DNA of 64,000 nt from Flavobacteriales bacterium (GCA_016700415.1 CP065018.1:1178001-1242000); one strand, 5' to 3'; shown: positions 45,405 to 54,226, numbered from the stretch's first letter. Translations and numbers: made by a program. Notes: generated by a model not told the origin, from the sequence alone.

Positions 45405-46345
45405 GCGACATAGAGGACATTGACCGGATCCTTCATCCGGATCGGATCTTGGCCTCAATTTGCATGATCACCTATCGCCATGAGTCCTTCATCGCGGAGG
45501 CCATTGAAGGTGTTTTGGCCCAACAACTCAATGGCGCATTTGAGCTGGTGATCAGTGACGATAAGAGTCCCGATGGAACGCCCTCCATTTGCAGGCAATA
45601 TCAGCAACGTTATCCAGAACAGATCCGGTTGCTGCTTCCACAGCGGAATCTGGGAATGGCAAGAAATTTGGAACTGGCATTGGATAAATGCAGAGGTCGC
45701 TATGTCGCCTTTTGTGAAGGGGATGATATTTGGTCCGATCCGTTCAAACTGGCGAAGCAGGTCGCGGTCTTGGAATCAGATGCGACCTGTTCGGGCAGCT
45801 ATCATGAAACGCGCTTGATCTCGGAGAACGGTGAACGGACCGGGCACTTGTTCCGAACGCAACTCCCCGACCAGCTCAGCGTCCAGGATGTCATGTCTGA
45901 ACTAGCCCCATTTCATACCTCTTCGTTTGTAATCAGAGCATCACCATTGTTGCATGCATTGCCCTCTTGGACAATGAAAGTAGCCAGTTTGGACATGGCG
46001 TTATTCGCTTTGGTCGCTGGAACTGGAACACTTCGCAAGGTGGATGGGGTCATGAGTTCGTACCGCAAACATCCCGGCGGGATCACAAGAAGCCAAACCC
46101 ATACCGGCGCCACCTTCCACTATCAGCGAATTCTTCTCTGGCTCTTTTTGGACCGGCACTTTAACCATGCGCATGCGGACCGTTGCAGAGAGCTTTTTCT
46201 GTTCCACTGGCGTTTTATCATTAAACAGAGCACACCAAGGGCCAGACTTAAATTTCTGGCCTCCTTATGTCGCAATGTACCGACATGGTTCAGCCACAAC
46301 CCATTTTTCATAGCGAAACGCATGTTTGAAGCTGTTCAACCATAA
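45401..46345 (+). CDS. Glycosyltransferase family 2 protein
   Basis: The 314-residue GT-A enzyme has SICMITYRHESFIAEAIEGVL, ELVISDDKSPDGT and the metal-binding region VAFCEGDDIWSDPFKL. It resembles WcaA-type GT2 transferases acting on lipid-linked glycans with the sugar donor in the cytoplasm. It overlaps the acyltransferase gene (ATGA) and is the last gene of the plus-strand series before the insertion sequence. The codon use looks more AT-rich than in the genes further upstream, a possible sign of separate origin. Confidence 0.9.
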   Translation: MSDIEDIDRILHPDRILASICMITYRHESFIAEAIEGVLAQQLNGAFELVISDDKSPDGTPSICRQYQQRYPEQIRLLLPQRNLGMARNLELALDKCRGRYVAFCEGDDIWSDPFKLAKQVAVLESDATCSGSYHETRLISENGERTGHLFRTQLPDQLSVQDVMSELAPFHTSSFVIRASPLLHALPSWTMKVASLDMALFALVAGTGTLRKVDGVMSSYRKHPGGITRSQTHTGATFHYQRILLWLFLDRHFNHAHADRCRELFLFHWRFIIKQSTPRARLKFLASLCRNVPTWFSHNPFFIAKRMFEAVQP

Positions 46346-46688
46346 CCTCCCATCGATCCAGTATCTCAAAGCCTCTTGGACCGATTCAAACCAGAGGGCA
46401 TGGCCAGTTCACCTTGTGCGGCGTCTTAGAGTTCCCAAAGCACCACGGCATCCGTTTGGGTACCTCGAAGAATCCATTTGGAGCAAAGCATTACATCTTT
46501 TCTGACCATTCCGGCATAATCGACCGGCATTGCGAGTATTAGTTGGCTCTTAGATTGAAAAACCGCTGAACAAGTTAAAGCGATTCGTAACGTGCACGAT
46601 CACTCCCTCCTGATCATTTCGAGGCCCATTGCACGTCTCGCAAAGGATAAAGGCAAATGATTCCTCAATTTATAAACCCCTCCTTGGG
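46346..46688. other. Intergenic region left of the insertion sequence, no gene seen
   Basis: About 340 bp of lower-GC sequence without a convincing frame, hairpin or promoter. It carries one copy of an 8-nt sequence (46689-46696) duplicated at the other side of the insertion sequence. Confidence 0.5.
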
Positions 46689-46696
46689 CCTGATGG

Positions 46697-47920
46697 GTAG
46701 TCCGAAGAACCACTGTTGACGGTTCTGGGCATTGGGGTTGAGTTGTCCATGGGTCATTTTGTGGTTTTCAGGCCGTGTTTCAGGCCCATTTCGATTCGTC
46801 AGGTCACACGATCCCCACGGTTGATCCAGGTATGAGATGCAAGGAGCGCAGGAAGTTGTAGCACAGGTTGGTGAGCCCCACGCGGAAGGTTGCACGCTCC
46901 AAGCCGATGCACCGCACGCTGAGTCCGTGCAGTTGCTTGTTCATGCTGCCGAAGACGTGCTCAACCCGTGCGCGGACACGGCTTAGTTCCTTGTTGCGTT
47001 GCTTGTCCTGTTCGCTGAGCGGCTTGTTCTTGCGGGGCTGCTTGAGCACGCAGTCCTTCATCTGGGCCAATGCGATCCCGTCCTTCACGTCCTGCCAATC
47101 ATAGCCCTTGTCCCCGTAGAAGCTTTGTCCGTGATCGGCCTCATCCAGCAGTTCCCAAGCCATCTTGCCATCGCTCACCGATGCAGGCGTCACCACGTAA
47201 TGGTCAATGACCTTGCTTCCCGCGTCCACCTTCACGTGGTTCTTGTAGCCATGGTAACTCTTGCCGTGCTTCTTGGTCCAATCGGCATCCAGGTCCTTTT
47301 GTGCCTTTTTGCGCGAGGACCAGTTCTCCGGGACCTCCCCGTTCTCCAACTTCTCCCGGTCATCCCGCCCATTGTGCTGGATGGGCGCATGTACCATGCT
47401 GGCATCAACGATCTTGCCTTCATTGACCACCAGGTTCGCCGCGCTTAGCCGAGCATGGTAGGCGGCAAAGAGCTGCTCCATCGCCTTGGCCTTGGTAAGG
47501 TGTTCGGCGAAGAGTCGGACCGTGGTGGAATCAGGTACTTGATGCTGTGGCTCCAAGCCCAGGAAACGCTGAAAACTCGCGCGGTCGTTGATCTGGTATT
47601 CCAAGGCTTCAGCACTCAACCCATAGAGTTCCATCAGCACGATGGCCTTGAACATCATCACACGGTCGTAACGTGGCTGTCCTCCCTTCTTCGGGTCTCG
47701 CACCGGGAAAGCCGAATCCAGTTGCACACGAAATGCCTCCCACCGGATCATCCGCGACAGGCGCGGCAACACATCGTTGATCTGCTCCAACTTTTGGTGC
47801 TTGAACTGCTCATCAAACAGGCTGCGCGAGGGTCGCTTCTTCATGCCCCAAAGAGATCGATCGCAGTTCAATTTGTCAAGATCCCAAACCGCTGAGTTGT
47901 CAACAGGTTCTTCGAACTAC
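46697..47920. mobile_element. IS5-family insertion sequence
   Basis: The ends are imperfect inverted repeats: GTAGTCCGAAGAACC at the left and, read inward on the other strand, GTAGTTCGAAGAACC at the right, with TGTTGAC following in both. The sequence CCTGATGG stands immediately outside both ends (46689-46696 and 47921-47928). If the terminal GGG/CCC is counted as part of the element, the target duplication is TGAT (4 bp); otherwise it is 8 bp. It carries one transposase gene on the minus strand and looks intact, so insertion is recent. Confidence 0.88.
46804..47844 (-). CDS. IS5-family DDE transposase
   Basis: The ATG at 47844 gives 346 residues. An N-terminal DUF772-type domain (GGQPRYDRVMMFKAIVLMEL, PDSTTVRLFAEHL) is followed by the DDE core: D147 in KIVDASMVHAP, D245 in SFYGDKGYD and E295 in RARVEHVFGSMN, with the Y-x2-R-x3-E-type arrangement of the family. 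All catalytic residues and the C-terminus are present, so it may be active. It lies inside inverted repeats. Confidence 0.93.
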   Translation of the reverse strand: MKKRPSRSLFDEQFKHQKLEQINDVLPRLSRMIRWEAFRVQLDSAFPVRDPKKGGQPRYDRVMMFKAIVLMELYGLSAEALEYQINDRASFQRFLGLEPQHQVPDSTTVRLFAEHLTKAKAMEQLFAAYHARLSAANLVVNEGKIVDASMVHAPIQHNGRDDREKLENGEVPENWSSRKKAQKDLDADWTKKHGKSYHGYKNHVKVDAGSKVIDHYVVTPASVSDGKMAWELLDEADHGQSFYGDKGYDWQDVKDGIALAQMKDCVLKQPRKNKPLSEQDKQRNKELSRVRARVEHVFGSMNKQLHGLSVRCIGLERATFRVGLTNLCYNFLRSLHLIPGSTVGIV

Positions 47921-48004
47921 CCTGATGGTGGTGCCATCGGGCGGCACCGGGAAGCCTCGATGGTGGTCCTCTATGTCGCATCTCCGATTTAAACCAGACT
48001 CACC

Positions 48005-48012
48005 TATTTTTG
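48005..48012 (+). promoter_or_regulatory. Candidate -7 box upstream of the methyltransferase-like gene
   Basis: TATTTTTG, a perfect TAnnTTTG match, 35 nt before the ATG at 48047 and 85 bp after the right end of the insertion sequence. The upstream TTG element is not clear. Confidence 0.45.
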
Positions 48013-48046
48013 CCGACCTTGAACCCCATCCCAGCAACCGAACAAA

Positions 48047-48733
48047 ATGCCAATTCCTGACTATCTCACTCTCGATGAGTACGCCCAAAAGGTGAAAGCC
48101 CTAGAAGGCGGCCACTGGACGCCGCACACGATCACGGCCCGCTGGGACTATCATGCACGGGTCATCCATTTGATCCAGGCCTTGGGGCTGGATGAGGGCA
48201 AGGACATCCTGGAGATGGGTACGATGGGCGTACAGTGCGTGAAGAATGGACGGTCGATGGACTATGTGGAGAAGTGGGACTTTCCCGGCAAGAACCCCGA
48301 CCTGGTACATGATGCACGCCATCTTCCATGGCCGGTGAAGGACAAGGAATACGGCCTCTTCGTGGCCTTGCGGGTATTCCAGCACTTGACACCCTTCCAG
48401 AAAGAATGCACTCTGGAAGTCATGCGTATAGCGAAAAAGGCGATCATTCTGGTACCTGCGACCTATGACAACCCCCAAATCCCCGATTCAAAAGGGATCG
48501 CCTATTCTGATTTCGTGGAGATGCTGGACGGGATCCATCCCAATCTTTATACCACGACCCGGTTCGGCAACCTTTATTATTGGGACACGGAACATCCTTC
48601 CTACATGGACATAGAAGGGGTCATGACGCCCCAAGAGCAAGAGCAGGAGCCGGCCAAGGCGAAAGCTCCGGTGCAGAACAGGAGCGTTGCACACCGTCTG
48701 GTCCGTCGGGTCAAGATGATCCTGGGTGGTTAG
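48047..48733 (+). CDS. Class I SAM-dependent methyltransferase-like protein
   Basis: The 228-residue protein has a degenerate methyltransferase core: GKDILEMGTMGVQCV in place of motif I (ExGxGxG), DLVHDARHLPWPVKDKEYGLFVALRVFQHL corresponding to motifs II-IV, and VMRIAKKAIILVPATYDN for the post-core strand. The pattern is common among glycan-locus methyltransferases, but the glycine-rich loop is weak, so activity is uncertain. The final 40 residues are charged (EQEQEPAKAKAP) and end in a basic helix. The gene has its own predicted promoter right after the insertion sequence. Confidence 0.7.
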   Translation: MPIPDYLTLDEYAQKVKALEGGHWTPHTITARWDYHARVIHLIQALGLDEGKDILEMGTMGVQCVKNGRSMDYVEKWDFPGKNPDLVHDARHLPWPVKDKEYGLFVALRVFQHLTPFQKECTLEVMRIAKKAIILVPATYDNPQIPDSKGIAYSDFVEMLDGIHPNLYTTTRFGNLYYWDTEHPSYMDIEGVMTPQEQEQEPAKAKAPVQNRSVAHRLVRRVKMILGG

Positions 48734-48854
48734 CCGATAGCCTCGCATTTTGGGGAATGTGAAGTCCATGGTCCTGCTTGGGATAACGGACCCCCGCGAG
48801 CCGTAGTGCTGTCCTGGACGAACAAGAAACTCTCCCGTACGCCAACCGATCATA

Positions 48855-49658
48855 ATGAAATGGATCATTAAACGGCTATTTTCCGTGTTCGGCTACCGGT
48901 TGGCTAAAATGCGGCCCAAACCGGAAGAGAGACCGCAGCACCGGGGGGCCATTCGGGACCAACCGGTCTACATCGAATTCATCGGACCGTCCGGAGTTGG
49001 TAAAAGCACGTTGTACAACGCGTTCAAGCAACACCGCACGGACAAGGACACATGGATCGGGATCGACGAATTCCTAGGCACCTTGCCCGACCGGAAATTA
49101 ACCAAAGAGGTACCCGCGATTTACAAACGCATCATCAAGCGGAAATGGGAGTTTGTGGCCAAGAGGGATCCAAGTTTCCGGGACCTGGATTTCTACATGA
49201 ACTATTTCTTCCGCAACCTCAAGGAGGATATCCTCCAATTCTCGCACAACACCCAATCCATGGTTGTTTCCGATGAAGGATTGTTCCACAATTTCGGTGA
49301 CTGCCTGATGGCCCTGCAAGCCGAAACCGAAGCGGAGGCACAGGTCAGGGCCATAACCCGGAACAGGGCCATCGTGCTATGCCATGGCGCACCGGAGACC
49401 ATAGCCCGGCAAATACGGGATCGCGAAAGCCGAACCGGTGTGATCAATCCTCGGCATGTAGGGCTATCCGATGAGGAATTGATGGAGATGCACCGATCAC
49501 TGGAGGATACTTATGCTGAACGGTCTTCTTTCATCACCAGCCTGGGAATACCCATTCTCGAGCTTCATACCGCAGACCTGCCGGATGACAACATGGAGAG
49601 GTTCCGGACTTTTCTGCGTACGCACTTCCGAGGAATGGATGAATCCGGCAGGCCTTAG
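48855..49658 (+). CDS. P-loop NTPase/kinase-like protein of unknown function
   Basis: The 267-residue protein opens with an amphipathic helix (MKWIIKRLFSVFGYRLAKMR) of a kind also seen at the start of many glycan-locus methyltransferases. A P-loop follows (VYIEFIGPSGVGKSTLYNAF) with the Walker A lysine near residue 52. Later elements are MVVSDEGLFHNFGD, which could serve as Walker B or as a lid-type acidic site, and ITRNRAIVLCHGAPETIARQIRDRESR, resembling the lid of nucleoside or sugar kinases. I do not recognise the family. A small-molecule or sugar kinase role is inferred from fold and location. Confidence 0.7.
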   Translation: MKWIIKRLFSVFGYRLAKMRPKPEERPQHRGAIRDQPVYIEFIGPSGVGKSTLYNAFKQHRTDKDTWIGIDEFLGTLPDRKLTKEVPAIYKRIIKRKWEFVAKRDPSFRDLDFYMNYFFRNLKEDILQFSHNTQSMVVSDEGLFHNFGDCLMALQAETEAEAQVRAITRNRAIVLCHGAPETIARQIRDRESRTGVINPRHVGLSDEELMEMHRSLEDTYAERSSFITSLGIPILELHTADLPDDNMERFRTFLRTHFRGMDESGRP

Positions 49659-49978
49659 CAAGGCGCCGTCTTTTTCTGAGGTTTCTGATAGACCTCAGGT
49701 GGACCGGGGCTTGCTTGTGGCCTCAAGGGTACCTCGAAAAATCTCACTCCGGCGGCATCAGCCCTACTGGCAAGCACTTCTCGTTTGGCCATCCGTTCGA
49801 GGTTCATCGAAGTACCCGCAAGCCTCTTGCCATCCTGAGCCGTTCACCGGAATGTATAGGAGGAAGTGCATAAAGTGAAGACCTTGAGCCTTTGTATTCC
49901 ATCCGTTCCGCCAGGGACTCCGTCCGCATTCTTTTCTCCTTGCCGGAAAACCGGATACTTTCGCCGTGAACGACTACC
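49659..49978. other. 320-bp intergenic region, nothing recognised
   Basis: No convincing frame on either strand, no clear hairpin. It separates the P-loop gene from the decayed methyltransferase. Confidence 0.5.
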
Positions 49979-50625
49979 ATGCCCCAACACGAAGCCTTTC
50001 TGAACCCGAAGCTGTCGCTGGACATCCAGGACCGTTACATCGCGCGGAGCACCGTTCTGCATGCTTTGCCCGCGCAACCCCACCACTTTCACAGCACATT
50101 CTTGAGCATTGGCAGCGGCGTGCAACCATACCGGTCCCTCATCACCGCAGAGTCTATCCGCGAGGAGCACCATGTGGGCATGGACTTGGAAGATGAGCAT
50201 GTGGACAGCACAATGGCCACCGAACTGCTGGAGGCTTGCCGGATCCAGCGGCGGTGTTCTGCGAGGTCCGCCGCGTATTGCGGCCCGGTGGCCTACTATT
50301 CCTCACCGTACCTTTTCCGGGGCCCTTGCTTGACGTTCCCCACGATGAATACCGATACACCCCTTTCGCGATGAAGCTACCGCTGAATAACGCGGGCTTC
50401 GGGGATGTGACGTTGCCCCCTTGGGGCGGCTGGAGCGCCAGCTTGGCCCAAATGCCTGCCCACTGGTCGATGCGGAACCCCATGTTGCCAAGGGACAGCA
50501 AATTGTTCCCCAACCTGTCACCGCCGCTCGTGGGGTATTTGCTGAAGGGTGACCGTATTCCGGATTCCATGTCCAACCCGATGATCACGGGTTTGGCCGG
50601 AGCTGCCCGAATACCAACTGCATGA
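49979..50625 (+). pseudogene. SAM methyltransferase remnant (frameshift and probable internal deletion)
   Basis: Frame 1 reads LSIGSGVQPYRSLI (motif I) and HHVGMDLEDEHVDSTMATELLEA. The continuation, LPDPAAVFCEVRRVLRPGGLLFLTVPF, is in a different frame beginning near 50237, so one base is missing there. In relatives about 20-25 residues (the ...LPF-D-SFD segment) stand between the motif II acidic residue and the TELLEA-type element; they are absent here. Both defects point to decay rather than a simple read error. The 3' end overlaps the next glycosyltransferase start by 4 nt (ATGA), so it was once part of that operon. Confidence 0.72.
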
Positions 50626-51749
50626 ACTCTCTTCTCCGCATCGCCATCGCCACCCCGTCCCGCGACACTTGGAGCGAGACCTTTATCGCTGCCCATTTGG
50701 AGCGATTGAAGGAAGTTGTGCTGGTGCTTTCGGACGGTTCCTTGCCGTATACGGCGAACGGTGCGCCCATGCTCACGCCGAGGAGCCTCAGCGGCAGGCT
50801 GGTCAATGTGTTCGAGCAGCGGGTCCGGAAGAAGAGTAATGCGATCCTGCTGCGTGAGCGGATCACGAAGGAACTACGCCACCACCGGACCGATGTGCTG
50901 CTGGCGGAATATGGCCCCACCGCGGAAGAACTGATCAAAAGCGCCCGCGCCGCCGGTGTGCCCTTGGTAGCGCATTTCCACGGTTACGACGCGCACAAGA
51001 AAGCGCCGCTGGAACGCTACGGCAACTACAAGCGGCTATTCTATGCGGCGGCCGCCATTGTGGTGGTGAGCCGCGCCATGGAGCAGCAGATGCTGGCACT
51101 GGGTGCGCCCCGCGAGCGGCTGCACTACATCGTTTACGGCACGGATACAGAGCGTTTCACTTCCGGCGACCCGGCAGCGAACCTGCCGCACTTTGTGGCC
51201 GTGGGCCGCTTCACCGATAAAAAAGCACCGCAGCTCACCTTGTTGGCCTTCCGGGAAGCTTGGCGGCAACGCCCGGATGCACGGCTCACCATGGTAGGTA
51301 CCGGCCCTTTGTGGGAAGGCGTGCGCCAACTCGTTCAGAGTTACGGCATGGAGGATGTCGTTGACCTGCCGGGCGTGCTGCCGCCGGAGCAAGTGGCAGA
51401 ACGCCTACGCGGGGCACGAGCGTTCGTGCAGCACAGCCTCACCACGGGCGAGCACGACATGGAAGGCACACCCTTAGCAGTGCTGGAGGCTATGGCCACC
51501 GGACTTCCCGTGGTTTCGACCTATCATGCCGGCATTCCCGATGTGGTGGCGCATGGCGAACGGGGGCTGCTGAGCGCTGAATACGATATCGATGCCATGG
51601 CAGACCATCTCGTGCAGCTGATCGACCACCCGGAGCAAGCAGCTTCGATGGGGCAAGCGGGCAGAGCATACGTACTAGCGCACCACCGCGTGGAGGATCG
51701 TATCGGGGTGCTGCAATCGCTGTTGGAGCAGGTGGCTGCTGGCGGTTAA
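50622..51749 (+). CDS. Glycosyltransferase family 4 protein, colanic-acid WcaL-like
   Basis: The 375-residue GT-B enzyme has IAIATPSRDTWSETFIAAHL at the N-terminus (the SETFI motif typical of WcaL/AmsK-like transferases), VPLVAHFHGYDAH, VVVSRAMEQQMLALG, FVAVGRFTDKKAPQLTLLAF and the donor-site HSLTTGEHDMEGTPLAVLEA with the EGTPLAVLEAMA E-x7-E element. It adds a sugar to a lipid-linked oligosaccharide. It overlaps the decayed methyltransferase gene and is followed by a dense palindrome array. Confidence 0.92.
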   Translation: MNSLLRIAIATPSRDTWSETFIAAHLERLKEVVLVLSDGSLPYTANGAPMLTPRSLSGRLVNVFEQRVRKKSNAILLRERITKELRHHRTDVLLAEYGPTAEELIKSARAAGVPLVAHFHGYDAHKKAPLERYGNYKRLFYAAAAIVVVSRAMEQQMLALGAPRERLHYIVYGTDTERFTSGDPAANLPHFVAVGRFTDKKAPQLTLLAFREAWRQRPDARLTMVGTGPLWEGVRQLVQSYGMEDVVDLPGVLPPEQVAERLRGARAFVQHSLTTGEHDMEGTPLAVLEAMATGLPVVSTYHAGIPDVVAHGERGLLSAEYDIDAMADHLVQLIDHPEQAASMGQAGRAYVLAHHRVEDRIGVLQSLLEQVAAGG

Positions 51750-51766
51750 GGAGCGAGGGTAGTGCT

Positions 51767-52271
51767 CCCCTCCTTGTCATTTCGAGCGCTAGTCGAGAAA
51801 GACAAGGAGGAGTTGGGGGTGGTTCAGTGAGAGTCGTTCTCCCCTCCTTCCTTCAAGGAGGGGTCGGGGGTGGTTCAGGCATTCAATCATATAGCCTCGA
51901 GCAAATGCACCACCCCTAGCCCCTCCTTAACCAAGGAGGGGAAACCGGTATCGAAGTGAGAGTCGTGTTAGACGGTCGTCTCCCCTCCTTGTCATTTCGA
52001 GCGCTAGTCGAGAAAGACAAGGAGGGATCGGGGGTGTTCAGCCAGACGACCATCCGATCTCGAGCAAATGCACCACCCCTGCCCCCTCCTTAAAAAAGGA
52101 GGGGAAACCACTATCGAAATGAGTATCGGTGCATGAGGGTCGGGCTCCCCTCCTTCCTTCAAGGAGGGGTTGGGGGTGGTTCAGCCATGCAACCAAATTA
52201 AGCCGATGAGTTTAGAACGCTCTCGGAATGCACCACCCCTGCCCCCTCCTTAAAAAAGGAGGGGAAACCAG
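51767..52271. repeat. Array of seven palindromic hairpins
   Basis: Forward-type hairpins (CCCCTCCTT...AAGGAGGGG then GGGGGTGGTTCA) at about 51767, 51841, 51981 and 52147 alternate with reverse-type hairpins (CACCACCCCTGCCCCCTCC...) at about 51906, 52070 and 52229. They are the same family as the blocks around the DUF559 genes. In two forward hairpins (51767-51824 and 51981-52040) the apex contains GTCATTTCGAGCGCTAGTCG plus AGAAAGAC. There is no coding sequence in the surrounding 51750-52428 gap. Confidence 0.85.
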
Positions 52272-52327
52272 TATCGAAATGAGTATTGTTCTAGGAGATC
52301 TGAAAGTGCTACCATTACCCCGAACGC

Positions 52328-52359
52328 AACGGCGGCCCTACTTTCGCAGGGCCGCCGTT
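52328..52359. terminator. Strong bidirectional terminator-like hairpin
   Basis: A perfect 12-bp stem (AACGGCGGCCCT / AGGGCCGCCGTT) with an 8-nt loop, 70 bp beyond the 3' end of the fibronectin-type gene. The T tract is short. Confidence 0.65.
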
Positions 52360-52428
52360 CTTGAGGTGGTATGTTACGTGGCTTCGGAGCGTGCCGGGGG
52401 ATCCTTCAGAGAACCCGGCCGCACCGGG

Positions 52429-53046
52429 CTACTTCACTAGGCTGTGGGCCACTTCGCTCACCGGTCCGATACCGGCGGTGCCCACGGCGCTCACCCGGAA
52501 CCATGTGATACTTGCGGGCGTTAGGCCGGTCACCTTGAAGCTGGCCTTGGTGCTCGTGCCCGCCAATTGCCAGGCCGCAGCGTCAGCGGGATCGGTCCCG
52601 TTGCGGTGGATCTGGTAGGCTGCGGCATGCTGCACCGGTCTCCAGCGCAGGTCCACCCGGCCCGCGAAGGCGCTGATGGAAGCCTGTAGGTCCGGTGGTG
52701 CTGATAGTTCACCCGATGGCACCGGGGTGCGTTGCACGTCGAAGCCGCTGCTGAGGATGGCCAGGGTGTTGCCCTCCGCGAGGGAGGTCACGTAGCCGGC
52801 CAATTGGCTCAACATCAACTTCAATTCCTTGGTCCGCGCCCGTCGGATGGCCGTGGCTGTGCGCCCCCCGTCCATGGCCGCCGTGATGGCGGCCTCGAGG
52901 TTCGCACGCGCTGCGGCGATGTCCGCCAAGGCGGGTTCAGGTAAAGGGAAGGCCGGATTGTCTTTCATCCGTCCTTCTATGAACTTGCTCTTGTCCACCA
53001 CTTGGGTGGCGTTGAGCCGATCGAGGTACTTGGCTAGTTTACCCAT
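52429..53046 (-). CDS. Fibronectin type III domain protein without signal peptide
   Basis: The ATG at 53046 gives 205 residues; the frame continues upstream into low-complexity sequence that is not protein-like. The N-terminal 110 residues are helical (LADIAAARANLEAAITAAMD, ELKLMLSQLAGYVTSLAEG). A C-terminal fibronectin type III domain follows (FAGRVDLRWRPVQHAAAYQI, SFKVTGLTPASITWFRVSAV). No export signal is visible. Proteins of this layout occur in several Bacteroidota, but I know no function. It is not obviously connected with the glycan genes and is bordered on both sides by repeat-rich DNA. Confidence 0.8.
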   Translation of the reverse strand: MGKLAKYLDRLNATQVVDKSKFIEGRMKDNPAFPLPEPALADIAAARANLEAAITAAMDGGRTATAIRRARTKELKLMLSQLAGYVTSLAEGNTLAILSSGFDVQRTPVPSGELSAPPDLQASISAFAGRVDLRWRPVQHAAAYQIHRNGTDPADAAAWQLAGTSTKASFKVTGLTPASITWFRVSAVGTAGIGPVSEVAHSLVK

Positions 53047-54226
53047 TGCTGAGTAGTTTTTCTTTGCTGTTGTCGGGCTGCACCAAGGCCCATGAATTCG
53101 GGTGCGGATCGTTCGCTTACTTGCAGGTAAGGTGTGCCCGTACGGCGGTGGCCGGGGGCGTGGAATGAGCAGTGGCGGCGGGGGGCGCGCTCGTGCGGGG
53201 GTTGGCCGCGACAACGCTGAAGCGCGACCCCAGGTCCATATGATCGCCTGTCTCAACCTCGGAATGGCCGCTGAACCGACCGGAACCGATGTTGAATGGA
53301 TCCGATCAGCATCGGAATGCATGAACATCAGGATGAATTGGATCCGATCAAGGATGGATCCGATCGAAATGGATGCTATGCTGATCAAAAACGCGATCGT
53401 TTCAACCGGTTTCGTTCCGAAACCGGTTGAAACAGCATCGAATTCAATTGAATTCGGCACTGATCCGATCGGATCAGCATCGTTCTCGACCCAACCACGG
53501 AGTGATCGAATGGAACGAGCGATCCATTCAATGCACTTCGCTTGTGACCCAACCGGTTTTCGCCCCATGTTCGATGTTGACCCGGAGTGAGCCCATGCCT
53601 GCCCGTCGGCTAAGACACCAGCTTCCATAACAGGCCGGGTATGTGATCTACTTGCTCTCATTTTCGGTGGGCAAAGCACCCGCCTTGGGAGGGGTCGAAA
53701 AAGGACGATCGAGGAGTTGCCATTTAATTTTTGAAGGGCTGTGTCAATTCGCTGGTCGGTAGGGATCGGTTCCATGGCTGCGAAGAAATCCGGTGAGCAG
53801 GGGGGGTTCAAACGACAAATAGGCCTCCGTTTTGGGCTATTTCGGGGGTAAAACCTTCTCATGCAGGTACAAAGGACGGAGGAACGAAGACCGGGCGTGT
53901 GCGACTTATTCACATGATCCATCCCGTCCATCTAGGCTGCAGAGCGCCCGGGGTGGAATTGGGTACATTGGCCAGCACGCTCCGACATCCCAGAAAAGGG
54001 TCAGTTCGGGGCGTTCACCGGTGTCGTTTGAATCGGGTCGGCTATTTTCGCCACGATCCCGCCGCTCTGGCACCAATGAACTTATCTACCATACCCGCAC
54101 TGGCGCATGCTTTCGGAGCAGCCAGCAGGAAACAGGAGCTGACGGGAATGCATTTGATCTCCGTCCCTTTGCGCGTGCATACCGCGAGAAGCATCACCCC
54201 TCGAAGCGGTCTTTGAAGATCTCAGG
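53047..54226. other. 1.18-kb gene-free region containing a GATC-dense palindromic island
   Basis: Frames are open on both strands for long stretches, but the translations are repetitive and unlike any protein. The left part is very GC-rich. The middle (53242-53524) is a repeat-rich island listed separately. The right part up to 54226 shows no clear promoter, hairpin or gene. Confidence 0.6.
53242..53524. repeat. GATC-dense, palindrome-rich island
   Basis: I count 14 GATC sites in 283 bp, where about one is expected by chance. The 12-mer TGGATCCGATCA occurs at 53297 and 53339, and with one change at 53355. There are three strong palindromes: a hairpin with perfect 14-bp arms GTTTCAACCGGTTT (53399-53412 with 53420-53433), GAATTCAATTGAATTC (53440-53455) and CTGATCCGATCGGATCAG (53460-53477). 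Confidence 0.85.

Noticed and set aside
46450..46475. Short similarity GGGTACCTCGA-AATC between 46458 and 49728
   Set aside because: Only 16 of 17 bases with no extension on either side and no inverted repeat; chance or a very small relic.
51767..52271. CRISPR-like array
   Set aside because: Units are palindromic, alternate in orientation, vary in spacing and the intervening sequences are partly repeated; no cas gene is near.
53047..53931. Upstream extension of the fibronectin gene and an overlapping plus-strand frame at 53102-53590
   Set aside because: Both translations are repetitive products of the GATC repeats, lack any domain and overlap each other; the ATG at 53046 starts the recognisable protein.
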